This document shows positions 18,985 to 27,170 of a DNA stretch of 64,000 nt, piece after piece. Each line of letters opens with the position of its first letter. Position 1 is the first letter of the stretch. The DNA is taken from NCBI RefSeq assembly GCF_002088275.1, contig NZ_AQQS01000011.1, positions 1 through 64,000 on the forward strand, given 5' to 3'. This DNA is from Aurantimonas sp. 22II-16-19i. GTDB lineage: Bacteria; Pseudomonadota; Alphaproteobacteria; Rhizobiales; Rhizobiaceae. Below the pieces are notes generated by a model. That model was not told the DNA's origin. It saw only the letters and a list, made by a program, of their open reading frames with translations, and made no database searches. The translations under genes were made by a program, and so were the position numbers.

Positions 18985-19638
18985 TTACGACCCGTCGTTG
19001 TTTGATGGGATTTCGCTCACGATAAGATCGTAGAGCTGTTGAGGACCAAACTCTGTCAGCGGCTTTCCGTTGACGAAAAAGGTTGGTGTTCTTTGGATTT
19101 TGGCAGCTTCCATATCCTTAACATCCTGCCGGAGTACTTCCGCGATCTCCGGCGACGCCGCATCTCTCTTGGCGCGGTCGATATCGAGGCCGGCGGCTCC
19201 GGCGATGTTCCACGCCTTGTCAAGATCGGGAGCACCGTGGACCGCCCATTCGGCCTGACGAGCTAGTAGGGCCTCCAGAACGGTTTCAAACATGTTTTGA
19301 CGCCGGGCAGCTTCAACGATGCGGACCACCTCGTCCGAGCCCTCGTGAAGTGGGGTATAGCGCAAGACCAACTTAACATCGTCCGGGTGGGCGGCCAGGA
19401 TCTGCTTCATGATCGGATAAAAGGCTCGGCACGCCTCGCAAGAGGGATCAAAGAACTCCACCACGGTTACCGGCGCGTCCGCCGTGCCGATAACGGGCGA
19501 ATGAGAGCGGATGAGTTGGCTTCCCCCAGCCGCCGCGAGAGCTTCAGCGCTGCGCTGGCGCCCATACAGGACAGCAGACCCGGCGAACGCGGCAACCGCC
19601 AGAAGGGCGGTCGTGGATACGAGAGTTCGGCGGTTCAT
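18985..19638 (-). CDS. DsbA-family thiol:disulfide oxidoreductase (DSBA_CEAC)
   Basis: Exported thioredoxin-fold protein of 217 residues. Signal or anchor at 1-27 (twin Arg near the start), thioredoxin domain with the redox pair CEAC at 67-70 (FFDPSCEACRAFYP), and the cis-Pro loop RTPTFFVNGKPL near the end. It oxidises or isomerises periplasmic disulfides. Start at 19638 because ATGA overlaps the dsbB stop, which implies coupled translation and a DsbA/DsbB pair. In-frame upstream starts as far as 19953 would read through dsbB and are rejected. Confidence 0.9.
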   Translation of the reverse strand: MNRRTLVSTTALLAVAAFAGSAVLYGRQRSAEALAAAGGSQLIRSHSPVIGTADAPVTVVEFFDPSCEACRAFYPIMKQILAAHPDDVKLVLRYTPLHEGSDEVVRIVEAARRQNMFETVLEALLARQAEWAVHGAPDLDKAWNIAGAAGLDIDRAKRDAASPEIAEVLRQDVKDMEAAKIQRTPTFFVNGKPLTEFGPQQLYDLIVSEIPSNNDGS

Positions 19639-20123
19639 GGGCGATAAGGCCTGCGCGAAAGTAGGAGAAACGTAGCGATGAGCGCGAATGCCGCGAACGA
19701 GAGAAGCGGAAGCGGTAAACCGCTGAGGACTGTCATATCGGCGCTCGCACAAGAAGGCCCCTGTCCGCAAGGTTCGATCGCCTCCGGCATAACGCCGAGA
19801 TAGATCAGGCCGTGGAAGCCGGCAATCAGACCTCCGATCACCGCGATAGGGAAGGCGTAGCGCCATATGCTTGTGTCGCCACGGAACGCCGCAATGGCCA
19901 GGATAACCGCCAGCGGGAACATGAAGGCTCGCTGGTGCCAACAAAGGTTGCAAGGCACTTGCCCCATCACCTCACCGACGAACAATGCCCCGAGTGTCGA
20001 GCCGAGCGCGATCAGCCATGCCGCGAACAACGCTAGCCATGAACCACTTGTCGTCGCTTCGGCCGGAACTTCCGCGCCGTCCGGTTTCTCCCCGGCTGCC
20101 GTCGACCCCACGCTTCCGGTCAT
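19635..20123 (-). CDS. dsbB: Disulfide bond formation protein DsbB
   Basis: Four-helix inner-membrane quinone reductase that re-oxidises DsbA, 162 residues. The first redox pair is in GQVPCNLCWHQRAFMFPLAV (CxxC after helix 1), and the second pair is the Cys residues of AIEPCGQGPSCASADM in the second periplasmic loop. The N-terminal ~25 residues are polar. It precedes and overlaps (ATGA) the DsbA-like gene, so the pair is a complete oxidation system encoded inside the metal operon. Confidence 0.92.
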   Translation of the reverse strand: MTGSVGSTAAGEKPDGAEVPAEATTSGSWLALFAAWLIALGSTLGALFVGEVMGQVPCNLCWHQRAFMFPLAVILAIAAFRGDTSIWRYAFPIAVIGGLIAGFHGLIYLGVMPEAIEPCGQGPSCASADMTVLSGLPLPLLSFAAFALIATFLLLSRRPYRP

Positions 20124-20231
20124 CGCCGACGCTCTCGACGCATCGTCTCGATCATATTCAACAGCTGATTTTCCTTCCCTAGACTGATTGTGATGCTCGG
20201 TCTCTAGCGCGAGCCAGAATTCATTCCATGA

Positions 20232-20951
20232 TCATCCAAGTGAGGTGGAGACTAAGGTAAACAGGGCGAAGCCGCCGAGAAAGGCCATAATCGAGATCTT
20301 GCTATCCTCTGCGCTCTCATGGGCTTCCGTAATCATGTCCTCCACGGCCGCCAGCACGAGCGGTGCAGCCGTGAAGACGATGGCGGCCATCTGCAGGGAT
20401 TCGCTGCGGCCGCGCAGCAGGACATAGGCCAGCGTAGCAGCCAGAAGGACCGGCACCGCGAAGGACACGGAAAGTAAGAGGCGCCTGGTCCGCGGGACAT
20501 TCTTCCCCTTGAAATTGACCATCGCGGCGAACCCTTCGGGGACGTCGGCCAGAAGCTGGCCGAGCGCCAAGACCAAGGCCAGGCTCGATGATGCAGCGGA
20601 GCCCGCCCCAATCAGCAGCCCGTCGCTGAAAAGGTCCATGCAGACGGCGAAATAGATCATCCACATGCCCGAGCCGCCGGCGCCCTGGACGCGGCCGACG
20701 ACCCAGTCCACGGCCATGTAGAAGGCCCCGCCGAGCAGGAACGACACCGTGAGGCCCCAGCCCGGGACCTTGGAAATCGCCTCCGGCATGATCTCGACCG
20801 CGACGACCGCAATGACGATGCCGGCGGCCGCGTGCAGCGCCCAGCTCAGGGCACGCGGTGAGGTTCGGATGAACTCGGCCAGGAGGCCGCCTCCGAAATT
20901 GCCGAGCGCCGGCAGGAGCGCAAAGCCGAGAACTGCGAGCAAGCCGCTCAT
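20232..20951 (-). CDS. ZIP-family divalent metal permease
   Basis: Inner-membrane protein of 239 residues with about eight helices. ZIP features are AAGIVIAVVAVEIMPEAI in an early helix and LLADVPEGFAAMVNFKGK in the middle. In typical ZIP proteins the latter motif is HNxPEG; here the metal-ligand His-Asn is Ala-Asp, so transport may be altered. The family moves Zn or Fe into the cytoplasm; in resistance operons its role is less clear. It lies between the CDF gene and dsbB, gaps of 78 and 108 nt, same strand. Confidence 0.82.
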   Translation of the reverse strand: MSGLLAVLGFALLPALGNFGGGLLAEFIRTSPRALSWALHAAAGIVIAVVAVEIMPEAISKVPGWGLTVSFLLGGAFYMAVDWVVGRVQGAGGSGMWMIYFAVCMDLFSDGLLIGAGSAASSSLALVLALGQLLADVPEGFAAMVNFKGKNVPRTRRLLLSVSFAVPVLLAATLAYVLLRGRSESLQMAAIVFTAAPLVLAAVEDMITEAHESAEDSKISIMAFLGGFALFTLVSTSLG

Positions 20952-21029
20952 GCGCTTCTCCTCAGTAACACTTCTGATCGCCTGGGCGGCGGAAGAATGG
21001 TCAGTGCCTGTCGCTCTCCTCGCATCTTC

Positions 21030-21932
21030 TCACTCCTGCCGAATAACCGCGCGGTCGTGATCGATAGCATCAGCGAATTCGACCTCGAGCGTCGCATGGT
21101 CGATCTTGAAACGCTCTTGCAGCAAGCGCTTGATCCGATGCCTCAGCTCGTCGACTTTGGCGAGATCTCGCTCTTTGGTCGCGATATGGGCTTCCAAGGC
21201 GAGGCGCTCCTCATCGGGACGCCAAACATGGACGTGATGAATGTCCTCTACGCCGTCCACGCTCTTCACATCCCGGATCATCCCGTCGAAGTCGAAGTCC
21301 TTCGGGGCGCTTTCCATGAGTACACTGATGGTCTTGCGGATCTCGTGATAGCCGTGAATGAAGATGTAGACGGCGATCAGGGCGGTGATCAGCGGGTCAA
21401 CCCACTTGATGTCGAAGAGAAGGATGAGAACGCCGCCGATGATCACGCCGACCGTCGCCATGGTGTCAGCGATCATGTGCAGGAAGGCGCTCTTCATGTT
21501 GAGGCTGCCCTGGTCCTTCGAGAGCACCCACACGGACAGGCCGTCCTCGACGGCGGCGATCGCGCCGACGATGATCATGACCCAGCCACCGACCTCCTGA
21601 GGGTTGAAGAACCGGTTGATGGCCTCGTAGAGCAGGTACAGCGCGATCACGAAGAGCGTCGTGAGGTTGATCAACGCCCCGACCGTCTCGGCACGCTTAT
21701 AGCCGAAGGTGCGCCTCTCATCGGCCTTGCGTCTCGACAGACGCCAGGCGCCATAGGAGATCCCGAGGGTTGCGGCATCGCTGGCGTTGTGGGCCGCGTC
21801 TGCGAGCACGGAGAGGCTACCGGAGATCAGGCCGCCGACGATCTGCGCCACGGTGATGCCGACATTGAGCGCAACCGCGATTAGCAGGCGCTTGCCTCGG
21901 CCTTCGGCATTGTTTTCGGAGTGGTCGTGCAT
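21030..21932 (-). CDS. czcD: CDF family zinc/cadmium/cobalt efflux transporter, CzcD-like
   Basis: Three-hundred-residue CDF exporter. Metal-site motifs: LADAAHNASDAATL (His-x3-Asp in TM2) and FLHMIADTMATVG (His-x3-Asp in TM5). The C-terminal cytoplasmic domain ends EDIHHVHVWRPDEERLALEA and carries several His. The N-terminus has a short His/Asp segment (MHDHSEN). Start 21932 preferred over 21941, a three-residue difference. Member of the seven-gene minus-strand operon under the MerR-type promoter at 24832-24862. Confidence 0.92.
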   Translation of the reverse strand: MHDHSENNAEGRGKRLLIAVALNVGITVAQIVGGLISGSLSVLADAAHNASDAATLGISYGAWRLSRRKADERRTFGYKRAETVGALINLTTLFVIALYLLYEAINRFFNPQEVGGWVMIIVGAIAAVEDGLSVWVLSKDQGSLNMKSAFLHMIADTMATVGVIIGGVLILLFDIKWVDPLITALIAVYIFIHGYHEIRKTISVLMESAPKDFDFDGMIRDVKSVDGVEDIHHVHVWRPDEERLALEAHIATKERDLAKVDELRHRIKRLLQERFKIDHATLEVEFADAIDHDRAVIRQE

Positions 21933-21980
21933 GGGCCTCATTCCGCTCGTGATCGGGATGACAAATGGAAGGGACCTTGT

Positions 21981-22961
21981 TCAGCCCGGTTCCGATTTTG
22001 GGTAGGGGCGGACGTCCGAGCGGGCCAGGCGCAGGGCCGGACGTGCGGACTCATACTCGCTTAGAAATGACGGAGCTGAGACGTTTTGCCGCTCGATCTG
22101 GCCTAGCCAAGCGGCGAGAAGGAGAACCCCAGCCACGATATAGATCGTGCCGCAGATCACCCACATGATGATACCGGCAATTTGCTGATCCTCGAGCGGC
22201 GTCAGGCCCCATGCCAGGGGGCTGTCGCCATAGGCCAAATAGAGCGGTCTCGGCGTGAAGGTGAGGAGTGCACCGAGAAGGCCGGTGTGCATCATGGTCA
22301 AGAACGACAGCGCGGCCGTCTCGGCATATCCGGTCCCCCGCCTCCGGCCCGCATGGGCCAGCGCGTGCCAGAACAACAAGCCGCCCACCAGGAAGCTGAG
22401 GTGCATGGCGGCATGGATCGCCTCGTTTTCAAGAGCCGCCGCAATGGCGCCCGGAGCATGCCAGCCCCACAAGATAGCTCCTTCCAGGAGGAAGGCTGGA
22501 AGCGGCAGGGTCATCCAGGTCCAGAGCGTGCGAACCGGCCGGATCCGGAGCCACGCACCGACATGGCTGCGAAGCTGCCTCGGAACGCTCCAAAGCAGGA
22601 TCACGGGCCGCCCGAGCCAGAGGAGGGGCGGAACGACAGCGGTCAGGACGATGTGCTGGGCCATATGCGCCGAGAACAGGATCTCGCCGAGCGCGTCGAG
22701 AGGCCAGACCATCGCGACAGAAAAGGCCGCCATGCCCGCCGTGAAGCTTGCAACCCCCGACGGGGCGATCCCGCGACCGGCCCCGGCCCGGCGCCACAGC
22801 TTTCCGACCCCAAGCGCATATCCGGCGACGATTGCTACAAAGCCAACCAAGACGATCGGATCCAACGTCCAGGCCGCCCACAGATCGGCGGGACCCTCCG
22901 GCGGATTGGCCGCATGCGCCTCGGCAAATCGTGGCGACAGCACCATGGCACCGAGAGCCAC
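21981..22961 (-). CDS. ctaG: CtaG-family (caa3-type) cytochrome c oxidase assembly protein, copy 2
   Basis: Seven-helix membrane protein of 326 residues, PF09678 family. Conserved parts: LFSAHMAQHIVLTAVVPPLL, AIHAAMHLSFLVGGLLFWH and the late ADDQQ-type segment LEDQQIAGIIMWV. It starts with GTG (22961) and a short hydrophobic leader ending FAEAHAAN. It is divergent from the copy at 1270-2472. Its place in a Zn/Cd-type operon, between DsbA-like and CDF genes, suggests a role in periplasmic metal handling rather than only oxidase assembly; that is inference. Confidence 0.85.
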   Translation of the reverse strand: MALGAMVLSPRFAEAHAANPPEGPADLWAAWTLDPIVLVGFVAIVAGYALGVGKLWRRAGAGRGIAPSGVASFTAGMAAFSVAMVWPLDALGEILFSAHMAQHIVLTAVVPPLLWLGRPVILLWSVPRQLRSHVGAWLRIRPVRTLWTWMTLPLPAFLLEGAILWGWHAPGAIAAALENEAIHAAMHLSFLVGGLLFWHALAHAGRRRGTGYAETAALSFLTMMHTGLLGALLTFTPRPLYLAYGDSPLAWGLTPLEDQQIAGIIMWVICGTIYIVAGVLLLAAWLGQIERQNVSAPSFLSEYESARPALRLARSDVRPYPKSEPG

Positions 22962-23074
22962 GATGCTGGTCGCAAGACGCTTGCCTAGTTTGGCCAGTGC
23001 CTGACCTTCGCCCGCGGGCCGCGTATCATTTAGCTGTGCCAGCGCAAGTCCTCCGCAATTCGCGTTGCCGCTCT

Positions 23075-23842
23075 CTATGGCTTTTCCTCAATGATCGCGG
23101 CCATCTGGTCGGCGGGAAGCGAGCCTGCATATTTGTCGCCGTTGATGAAGAAGGTGGGCGTCGCGTCGACGCCGAATTCCTGCTGCCCGCGCTCCTGCGT
23201 CTCGACGATCTGCTGTTGGAGCTCCTTATTGTTCAGGCAGGCGGTGAAGCTCTCCTGGGTGAAGCCAGCGAGCTTGGCGATGTTCAGGAGCGCGGCGGAG
23301 GCGTTCTCAGCCCGCGCCCACTGGTCCTGCTGGTCGAAGAGAACGTCGATCATCGCCGTGCGCTTCTCGTCGTCGCCCGTGCAGCGCGCCAGCATGAAGG
23401 CGGCAAGGGCGCGTGGATCGAAGGGGAACTCGCGGATGATCAGCTTCGCCTTGCCGGTGTCGATGTAGTCCTTCTTGATCACAGGATAGCTGCTCTCGTG
23501 GAAATTGGCGCAGTGGCCGCAGGTCATCGAGGCGTATTCCACGATCGTCACGGGCGCGTTCGGATCCCCGATCACGATATCCGGCAGCGGGCCCTCGGCC
23601 ATGAGCTCGGCGACGTCCACAGACCCGGCGGGCTCCGGCGCCTCGACGCCTACGGCTGCCGATGACTCGGCCGTCTGTCCAGTTTGTGCTTCGGCTGCCG
23701 ATTGTGCTGCCGCGCTCGTGGCTCCAATCGCCGAGCATCCGAGCAGGGCGAGAAGAAGAAGGCCTGGGCCGCGCCCTCTCAACTTGCAGGATGCTCGTGA
23801 GGGCACGACTATCTGACGACTGTGCTTGATGATCCCGATCAC
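23075..23842 (-). CDS. DsbA-family thioredoxin-fold protein (CGHC)
   Basis: Exported 255-residue protein. After a basic start and a hydrophobic core with LLGC (possible lipobox at Cys36) comes an Ala/Glu-rich linker, then the thioredoxin fold with CGHC at 108-111 (EYASMTCGHCANFHESSYPV) and cis-Pro VDATPTFFINGDKY. This matches the DsbA/BdbD-like subgroup of Rhizobiales. It follows the DUF1624 gene by 42 nt and precedes ctaG, same operon. The translation start is uncertain within the first ~25 residues. Confidence 0.88.
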   Translation of the reverse strand: MIGIIKHSRQIVVPSRASCKLRGRGPGLLLLALLGCSAIGATSAAAQSAAEAQTGQTAESSAAVGVEAPEPAGSVDVAELMAEGPLPDIVIGDPNAPVTIVEYASMTCGHCANFHESSYPVIKKDYIDTGKAKLIIREFPFDPRALAAFMLARCTGDDEKRTAMIDVLFDQQDQWARAENASAALLNIAKLAGFTQESFTACLNNKELQQQIVETQERGQQEFGVDATPTFFINGDKYAGSLPADQMAAIIEEKP

Positions 23843-23884
23843 TGCTGATCTCCGTGGTTGAGGATGGGTGTTGGCTTCGGCAAA

Positions 23885-24679
23885 CTAGGTCGCCGCCAGT
23901 CGGGTGAAAGCGACGAAACCGCCGAACAGAAGGGGCTGGTGAAGCAGGTAGATCGGCAGCGTTCGTTTCCCGATCCACACCAGTGCCCTGGTGAGGGCGC
24001 CTTCCGCAGGCTTCTGCGATGTATGTCCTGCCGTCTGCCTGGACAGGAAGAGGCGAGTGCAGCCCATCCCGGCGAGCGTGACGCCGAACCACGGGAACAC
24101 GGGAACGAAGTCGTTCGCCATTGGCGGATTTGCGGCAAAGCCGATCCAGGCGAGGATTCGGGTGTCGAAGGTGGATGTCTCAAAGAAGAAGGGCGCCGCG
24201 AGCATCACCAGGGCGGCAAGCAAGATCAGCCCTGTCGGAAGCGGCAGGAAGGCAAGTCCGAGCACCGAGGCCAGCGCGATCGCATGGAGGATCCCGAAAT
24301 AGATGAACCCTTCGGGGAACAGGACATAGGTGATGATCGAGATCGCGGCGGCGGCCGCGACGAGCTTGGCAAGACGTACAAGAAACTTGCGCCAGCGAAC
24401 GTTGCTCTCGTGGGCCAGGACCAGGCTGACGCCGGCGAGAAACATGAAGGAGCCGGCAAGGGCGCGGGCGAAGATCGTGACCGGCCCGCTGAACATCACT
24501 GCGGGCGAGATGAAGCCGAAGAAGTTCAGGTCCCAGCCGAAATGGTAGAGGACGACGCCGATGATGGCCAAGCCGCGCCACACGTCGACGAAGACGTACC
24601 GTGCCGGAGAGGCGGGCCGGGTTTGCGCGACGCTTGTGCCCCTCGTAGCCGCCTTCGCGTCATCGAGGGTCGCCGACAT
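23885..24679 (-). CDS. DUF1624 multi-helix membrane protein (acyltransferase-like)
   Basis: About 264 residues with seven or more membrane helices. The motif RYVFVDVWRGLAIIGVVLYH at the start, DLNFFGF, and the end KRTLPIYLLHQPLLFG are typical of DUF1624 / heparan-alpha-glucosaminide N-acetyltransferase-like proteins, which are related to acyltransferase-3 enzymes. The substrate is unknown. I use ATG 24679, preceded by GAGGAAA; the longer frame from 24820 would start in the promoter leader. First gene downstream of the MerR-type promoter at 24832-24862. Confidence 0.85.
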   Translation of the reverse strand: MSATLDDAKAATRGTSVAQTRPASPARYVFVDVWRGLAIIGVVLYHFGWDLNFFGFISPAVMFSGPVTIFARALAGSFMFLAGVSLVLAHESNVRWRKFLVRLAKLVAAAAAISIITYVLFPEGFIYFGILHAIALASVLGLAFLPLPTGLILLAALVMLAAPFFFETSTFDTRILAWIGFAANPPMANDFVPVFPWFGVTLAGMGCTRLFLSRQTAGHTSQKPAEGALTRALVWIGKRTLPIYLLHQPLLFGGFVAFTRLAAT

Positions 24680-24831
24680 CAGGTTTCCTCGCCCTTGGCC
24701 GGCGAAGAAAACGCCGCGCAGCTTGCGACCCAGCAGGCCTTTTTCTCGGCGGGATGGGCAGAGCGCACCGCGACTGAACGTCCCAAATTGAAGAGAGTCA
24801 TCCCTGAGCTCCTTGCACAATATCTCGCGCG

Positions 24832-24862
24832 CCGATAGTTCCTCCAGCGACTAGAGGAGCAA
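24832..24862 (-). promoter_or_regulatory. MerR-type metal promoter/operator 1 (19-bp spacer)
   Basis: Minus-strand reading gives -35 TTGCTC (24862-24857), a 19-bp spacer containing CTCTAG-TCG-CTGGAG, and -10 TATCGG (24837-24832). The long spacer with a central dyad is the hallmark of MerR-family activation. It fires toward the DUF1624 operon, and overlaps the 5' region of the MerR gene (24870), allowing autoregulation. Two other copies are at 25330-25360 and 32944-32974. Confidence 0.8.
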
Positions 24863-24869
24863 GCAAAAA

Positions 24870-25304
24870 ATGGCTAAACGTGGATATTCCATCGGCGAAG
24901 CCTCACAGCGCAGCGGCGTGAAGGTCACGACCATCAGGTTCTATGAGGGCATCGGACTGATCTCACCTCCGATCCGAACGGAGGGAAACCGTCGCCAGTA
25001 CCGGGAAGAGGAGATCGAGCGTATCACCTTCATCCGGCATGCGCGCGAGCTCGGCTTCGAGATCGAGGACATCCGGGGCCTCTTGAGCATGGCCAAAAGG
25101 CCCAACGCCTCCTGCCAGGAGGCCGATCGGATCGCCCGTCATCACATGAAGGGCGTGGATCGCCGGATCAACCAGTTGAACCTGCTCCGCAAGGAGCTCC
25201 AGCGAATGATCGATGAATGCGGACACGGCCGGGTCTGTAACTGCCGCGTCATCCAGACGCTGGCCGACCACTCCCAGTGTCAGCACCACCTGACCGACGC
25301 TTGA
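24870..25304 (+). CDS. MerR-family divalent-metal-responsive regulator (ZntR/CadR/PbrR-like)
   Basis: DNA-distorting activator of 144 residues. Winged-helix domain 4-73 (YSIGEASQRSGVKVTTIRFYEGIGLISPP, here split around residue 25), dimerisation helix about 83-115, and a metal loop with Cys82, Cys117, His119, Cys123 and Cys125 plus Cys137 and two His near the end. This ligand set resembles ZntR/CadR/PbrR rather than the two-Cys CueR, so Zn, Cd or Pb is expected. Three matching promoters (24832, 25330, 32944) are its likely targets. It is divergent from the operon at 24679. Confidence 0.88.
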   Translation: MAKRGYSIGEASQRSGVKVTTIRFYEGIGLISPPIRTEGNRRQYREEEIERITFIRHARELGFEIEDIRGLLSMAKRPNASCQEADRIARHHMKGVDRRINQLNLLRKELQRMIDECGHGRVCNCRVIQTLADHSQCQHHLTDA

Positions 25305-25329
25305 GTCCGGCGCAGCCCCGGAATATCGC

Positions 25330-25360
25330 TTGCTCCTACAGCGGCTGGAGGAACTATCGG
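25330..25360 (+). promoter_or_regulatory. MerR-type metal promoter/operator 2 (19-bp spacer)
   Basis: Plus-strand -35 TTGCTC (25330-25335), a 19-bp spacer containing CTACAG-CGG-CTGGAG, and -10 TATCGG (25355-25360). Identical architecture and nearly the same bases as operators 1 and 3. The ATG of the 83-residue membrane protein lies 34 nt beyond the -10. Confidence 0.78.
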
Positions 25361-25394
25361 CCTCCTTCATGGATCTTCTCGATGGAAGGCGCTG

Positions 25395-25646
25395 ATGAGA
25401 CGAGCCCTGCACAATCTGGCGATTGGCATATATGCCTTCGTCTATGCCGTTCTTGGCCTCCTCCTTGGCGTCACGACCGGCTTCCTCACCTTGAAGCTTG
25501 TGGAGACCATCTTCGGCCTCGGCAACGCTTCTCCGGCCCTTCTTCAATTGGCCGTCGCGGGCTGGGCGATACTCCTCGCGGTGCTCGCGCCCGTCGCGTA
25601 TCTCAGGTCGTCGGCAGGCGATCGTCTGTCCCAAAGCGGGACCTGA
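25395..25646 (+). CDS. Small two-helix membrane protein of unknown function under a MerR-type promoter
   Basis: Eighty-three residues. Two hydrophobic helices, about 8-34 (LAIGIYAFVYAVLGLLLGVT) and 49-68 (LLQLAVAGWAILLAVLAP), joined by a short polar turn, with a basic N-terminus and a polar tail. I recognise no family. The gene follows merR by 90 nt but has its own MerR-type promoter at 25330-25360, so it is expected to respond to the same metal as the P-type ATPase. Candidate roles are a transporter accessory subunit or a stress peptide; neither is shown. Confidence 0.7.
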   Translation: MRRALHNLAIGIYAFVYAVLGLLLGVTTGFLTLKLVETIFGLGNASPALLQLAVAGWAILLAVLAPVAYLRSSAGDRLSQSGT

Positions 25647-25725
25647 TCCCGGAACAGGAAGTCTGAAGGGGCCGGCGCCGGTGAGCCGGCCTAAGCGGAT
25701 CCCGCTAGGCCGGGCTTGCTGCAAG

Positions 25726-26502
25726 CTATGTCGAAATCGCCGTCGATTGATCGGGAATGACCACGATCGGTGTGCCGTCCGGGACGCGGCCGTAGAGGTC
25801 GATGACATCTTGGTTCAAAAGGCGGATGCAGCCCGAGGACACAGCCCGTCCGATCGACCATGCCTGATTGGTCCCGTGAACGCGGTAGAGGGTGTCCCGC
25901 CCGTCCTGGAAGATGTAGAGCGCCCGAGCGCCCAGGGGATTGTCGAGGCTCGGCGGCATGCCCCCATTGGCGGCACTGTAAGGCGCCAGTTCGGGCTGCC
26001 GCTCGATCATCTCGGCGGGCGGAGTCCAGGTCGGCCATTTGCGCTTGTAGGCGATGACAGCACGTCCCGACCAGGAGAAGCCGTCGCGGCCGACACCGAT
26101 CCCGTAACGCATGGCTTTTCCGCCTTCCCTTACCAGATAGAGATATTTAGCGGGTGTGTCGACGACCAGCGTTCCGACGCGCTCCTGCGTCGGGTAGTCG
26201 ACGACCTGCCGCCAGAGATGCGGCTCGAGCTTCCTGACGTTGACGGCCGGGATCGGAAAGCGTTCATTCGGCAGAGCCTGGTACATCGCAGGACGAATTG
26301 GCTCCGGTTCCGGTTCGGGAACGATGATGGGCGCCGGTGTCGGCGTGCCGACGCAGCCCGAGAGGGCGACGGTGGCCGCTCCGATCAGAAAGGCGCGGCG
26401 ATGGACCTTGCTGCCGACGTGAGCGAGGCTGCCTTGGTGAGGTGAAGAAGCCGGCAGCGGACGCATGTCGGTCCCGCTCCGCCGCTTTTTGAGATTGATC
26501 AT
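25726..26502 (-). CDS. L,D-transpeptidase (YkuD), lipoprotein/Tat-type
   Basis: Periplasmic cross-linking enzyme of 258 residues. The leader has a twin-Arg (HRRAFLIGAATVALSGC) and a lipobox Cys50, then a Pro/Glu-rich linker and the YkuD domain (PF03734) from about 110: DTPAKYLYLVREGGKAMRYG and the catalytic HGTN (His209) ... SSGCIRL (Cys225). It makes 3-3 peptidoglycan links or attaches proteins to the wall. Start 26502 is supported by GAGGAAA 5 nt upstream. It is closely related to the protein at 37836-38390. It ends a minus-strand gene run that begins at 32916. Confidence 0.93.
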   Translation of the reverse strand: MINLKKRRSGTDMRPLPASSPHQGSLAHVGSKVHRRAFLIGAATVALSGCVGTPTPAPIIVPEPEPEPIRPAMYQALPNERFPIPAVNVRKLEPHLWRQVVDYPTQERVGTLVVDTPAKYLYLVREGGKAMRYGIGVGRDGFSWSGRAVIAYKRKWPTWTPPAEMIERQPELAPYSAANGGMPPSLDNPLGARALYIFQDGRDTLYRVHGTNQAWSIGRAVSSGCIRLLNQDVIDLYGRVPDGTPIVVIPDQSTAIST

Positions 26503-26689
26503 GCTATTTCCTCGAAATGTAAGTCAGTGTGGAGCACGAGCGTGCTCGCCGGACCCGAAGCGCGCGTTTGCGGGCTCTGCGACAGGGCGCACCAGAAAGC
26601 GGTGGCTGCGGATGGGATGCTCTTTCGGCGAGGGCTCAGGCGCTCGGCTTTGTCGCGTTCAATCCTGAAGGCACGACGAGAGCCTCGCG

Positions 26690-27058
26690 TCAGACCGTCG
26701 CCCTCCGCAGCAGAGGATTAGGCGGCCGATCGATACGGGCCGACGCTTGTCCCGATCCGTGGCTTTTCGGGGTAGGAAGAGGAGACGAAACCGATCGGTG
26801 ACAGCCGACGACGACGGGCGGGGAAGCCTGAACGGCGGCAAATTTGCAATGCAAGCTGTCGGATGGGAAGGCGTCGCTCGGTCCGGACGGTGACGGTATT
26901 CGGTCATCGGCTGCGTCGCCCGTCATGGCGAGGAGCGCCACGGCGCTTGGCTCCAGCATGAGCAGATCGTTGCAAGAGCCGGGCACGGGCTGGGCGAGGC
27001 TCACCGATCCGAGCAGGAGATTGGCCAGCAGCATGAGCCGAATGAAGCACTTCATCAT
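26690..27058 (-). CDS. Small exported protein of unknown function
   Basis: Putative 122-residue protein with a signal peptide (MMKCFIRLMLLANLLLGSVS, cut near SLAQ). The mature part is rich in Pro and Ser with three Cys (CNDLL, HCKFAA, GCHRS) and a few His. It resembles small periplasmic proteins found next to copper chaperones but I cannot name a family. It is on the same strand as its neighbours. The coding call rests on the signal peptide and position only. Confidence 0.5.
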   Translation of the reverse strand: MMKCFIRLMLLANLLLGSVSLAQPVPGSCNDLLMLEPSAVALLAMTGDAADDRIPSPSGPSDAFPSDSLHCKFAAVQASPPVVVGCHRSVSSPLPTPKSHGSGQASARIDRPPNPLLRRATV

Positions 27059-27170
27059 CGAGGTCTTAGCAGCAGGGCCGTTGCCTTGCGCTTAAGACAC
27101 GGACGAGATTGATTCATCTGGCTCGGAAAATGGGCGATGGCGCCGCCATCAAAGGTCCGCAGGCGCAGCG

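Noticed and set aside
18985-19953. Longer DsbA-like frame starting at 19953
   Set aside because: The first ~105 codons read through dsbB in another frame; the ATGA overlap start at 19638 has the signal segment.
22182-22988. Long plus-strand frames opposite ctaG
   Set aside because: Shadow frames; the minus strand holds a conserved membrane protein.
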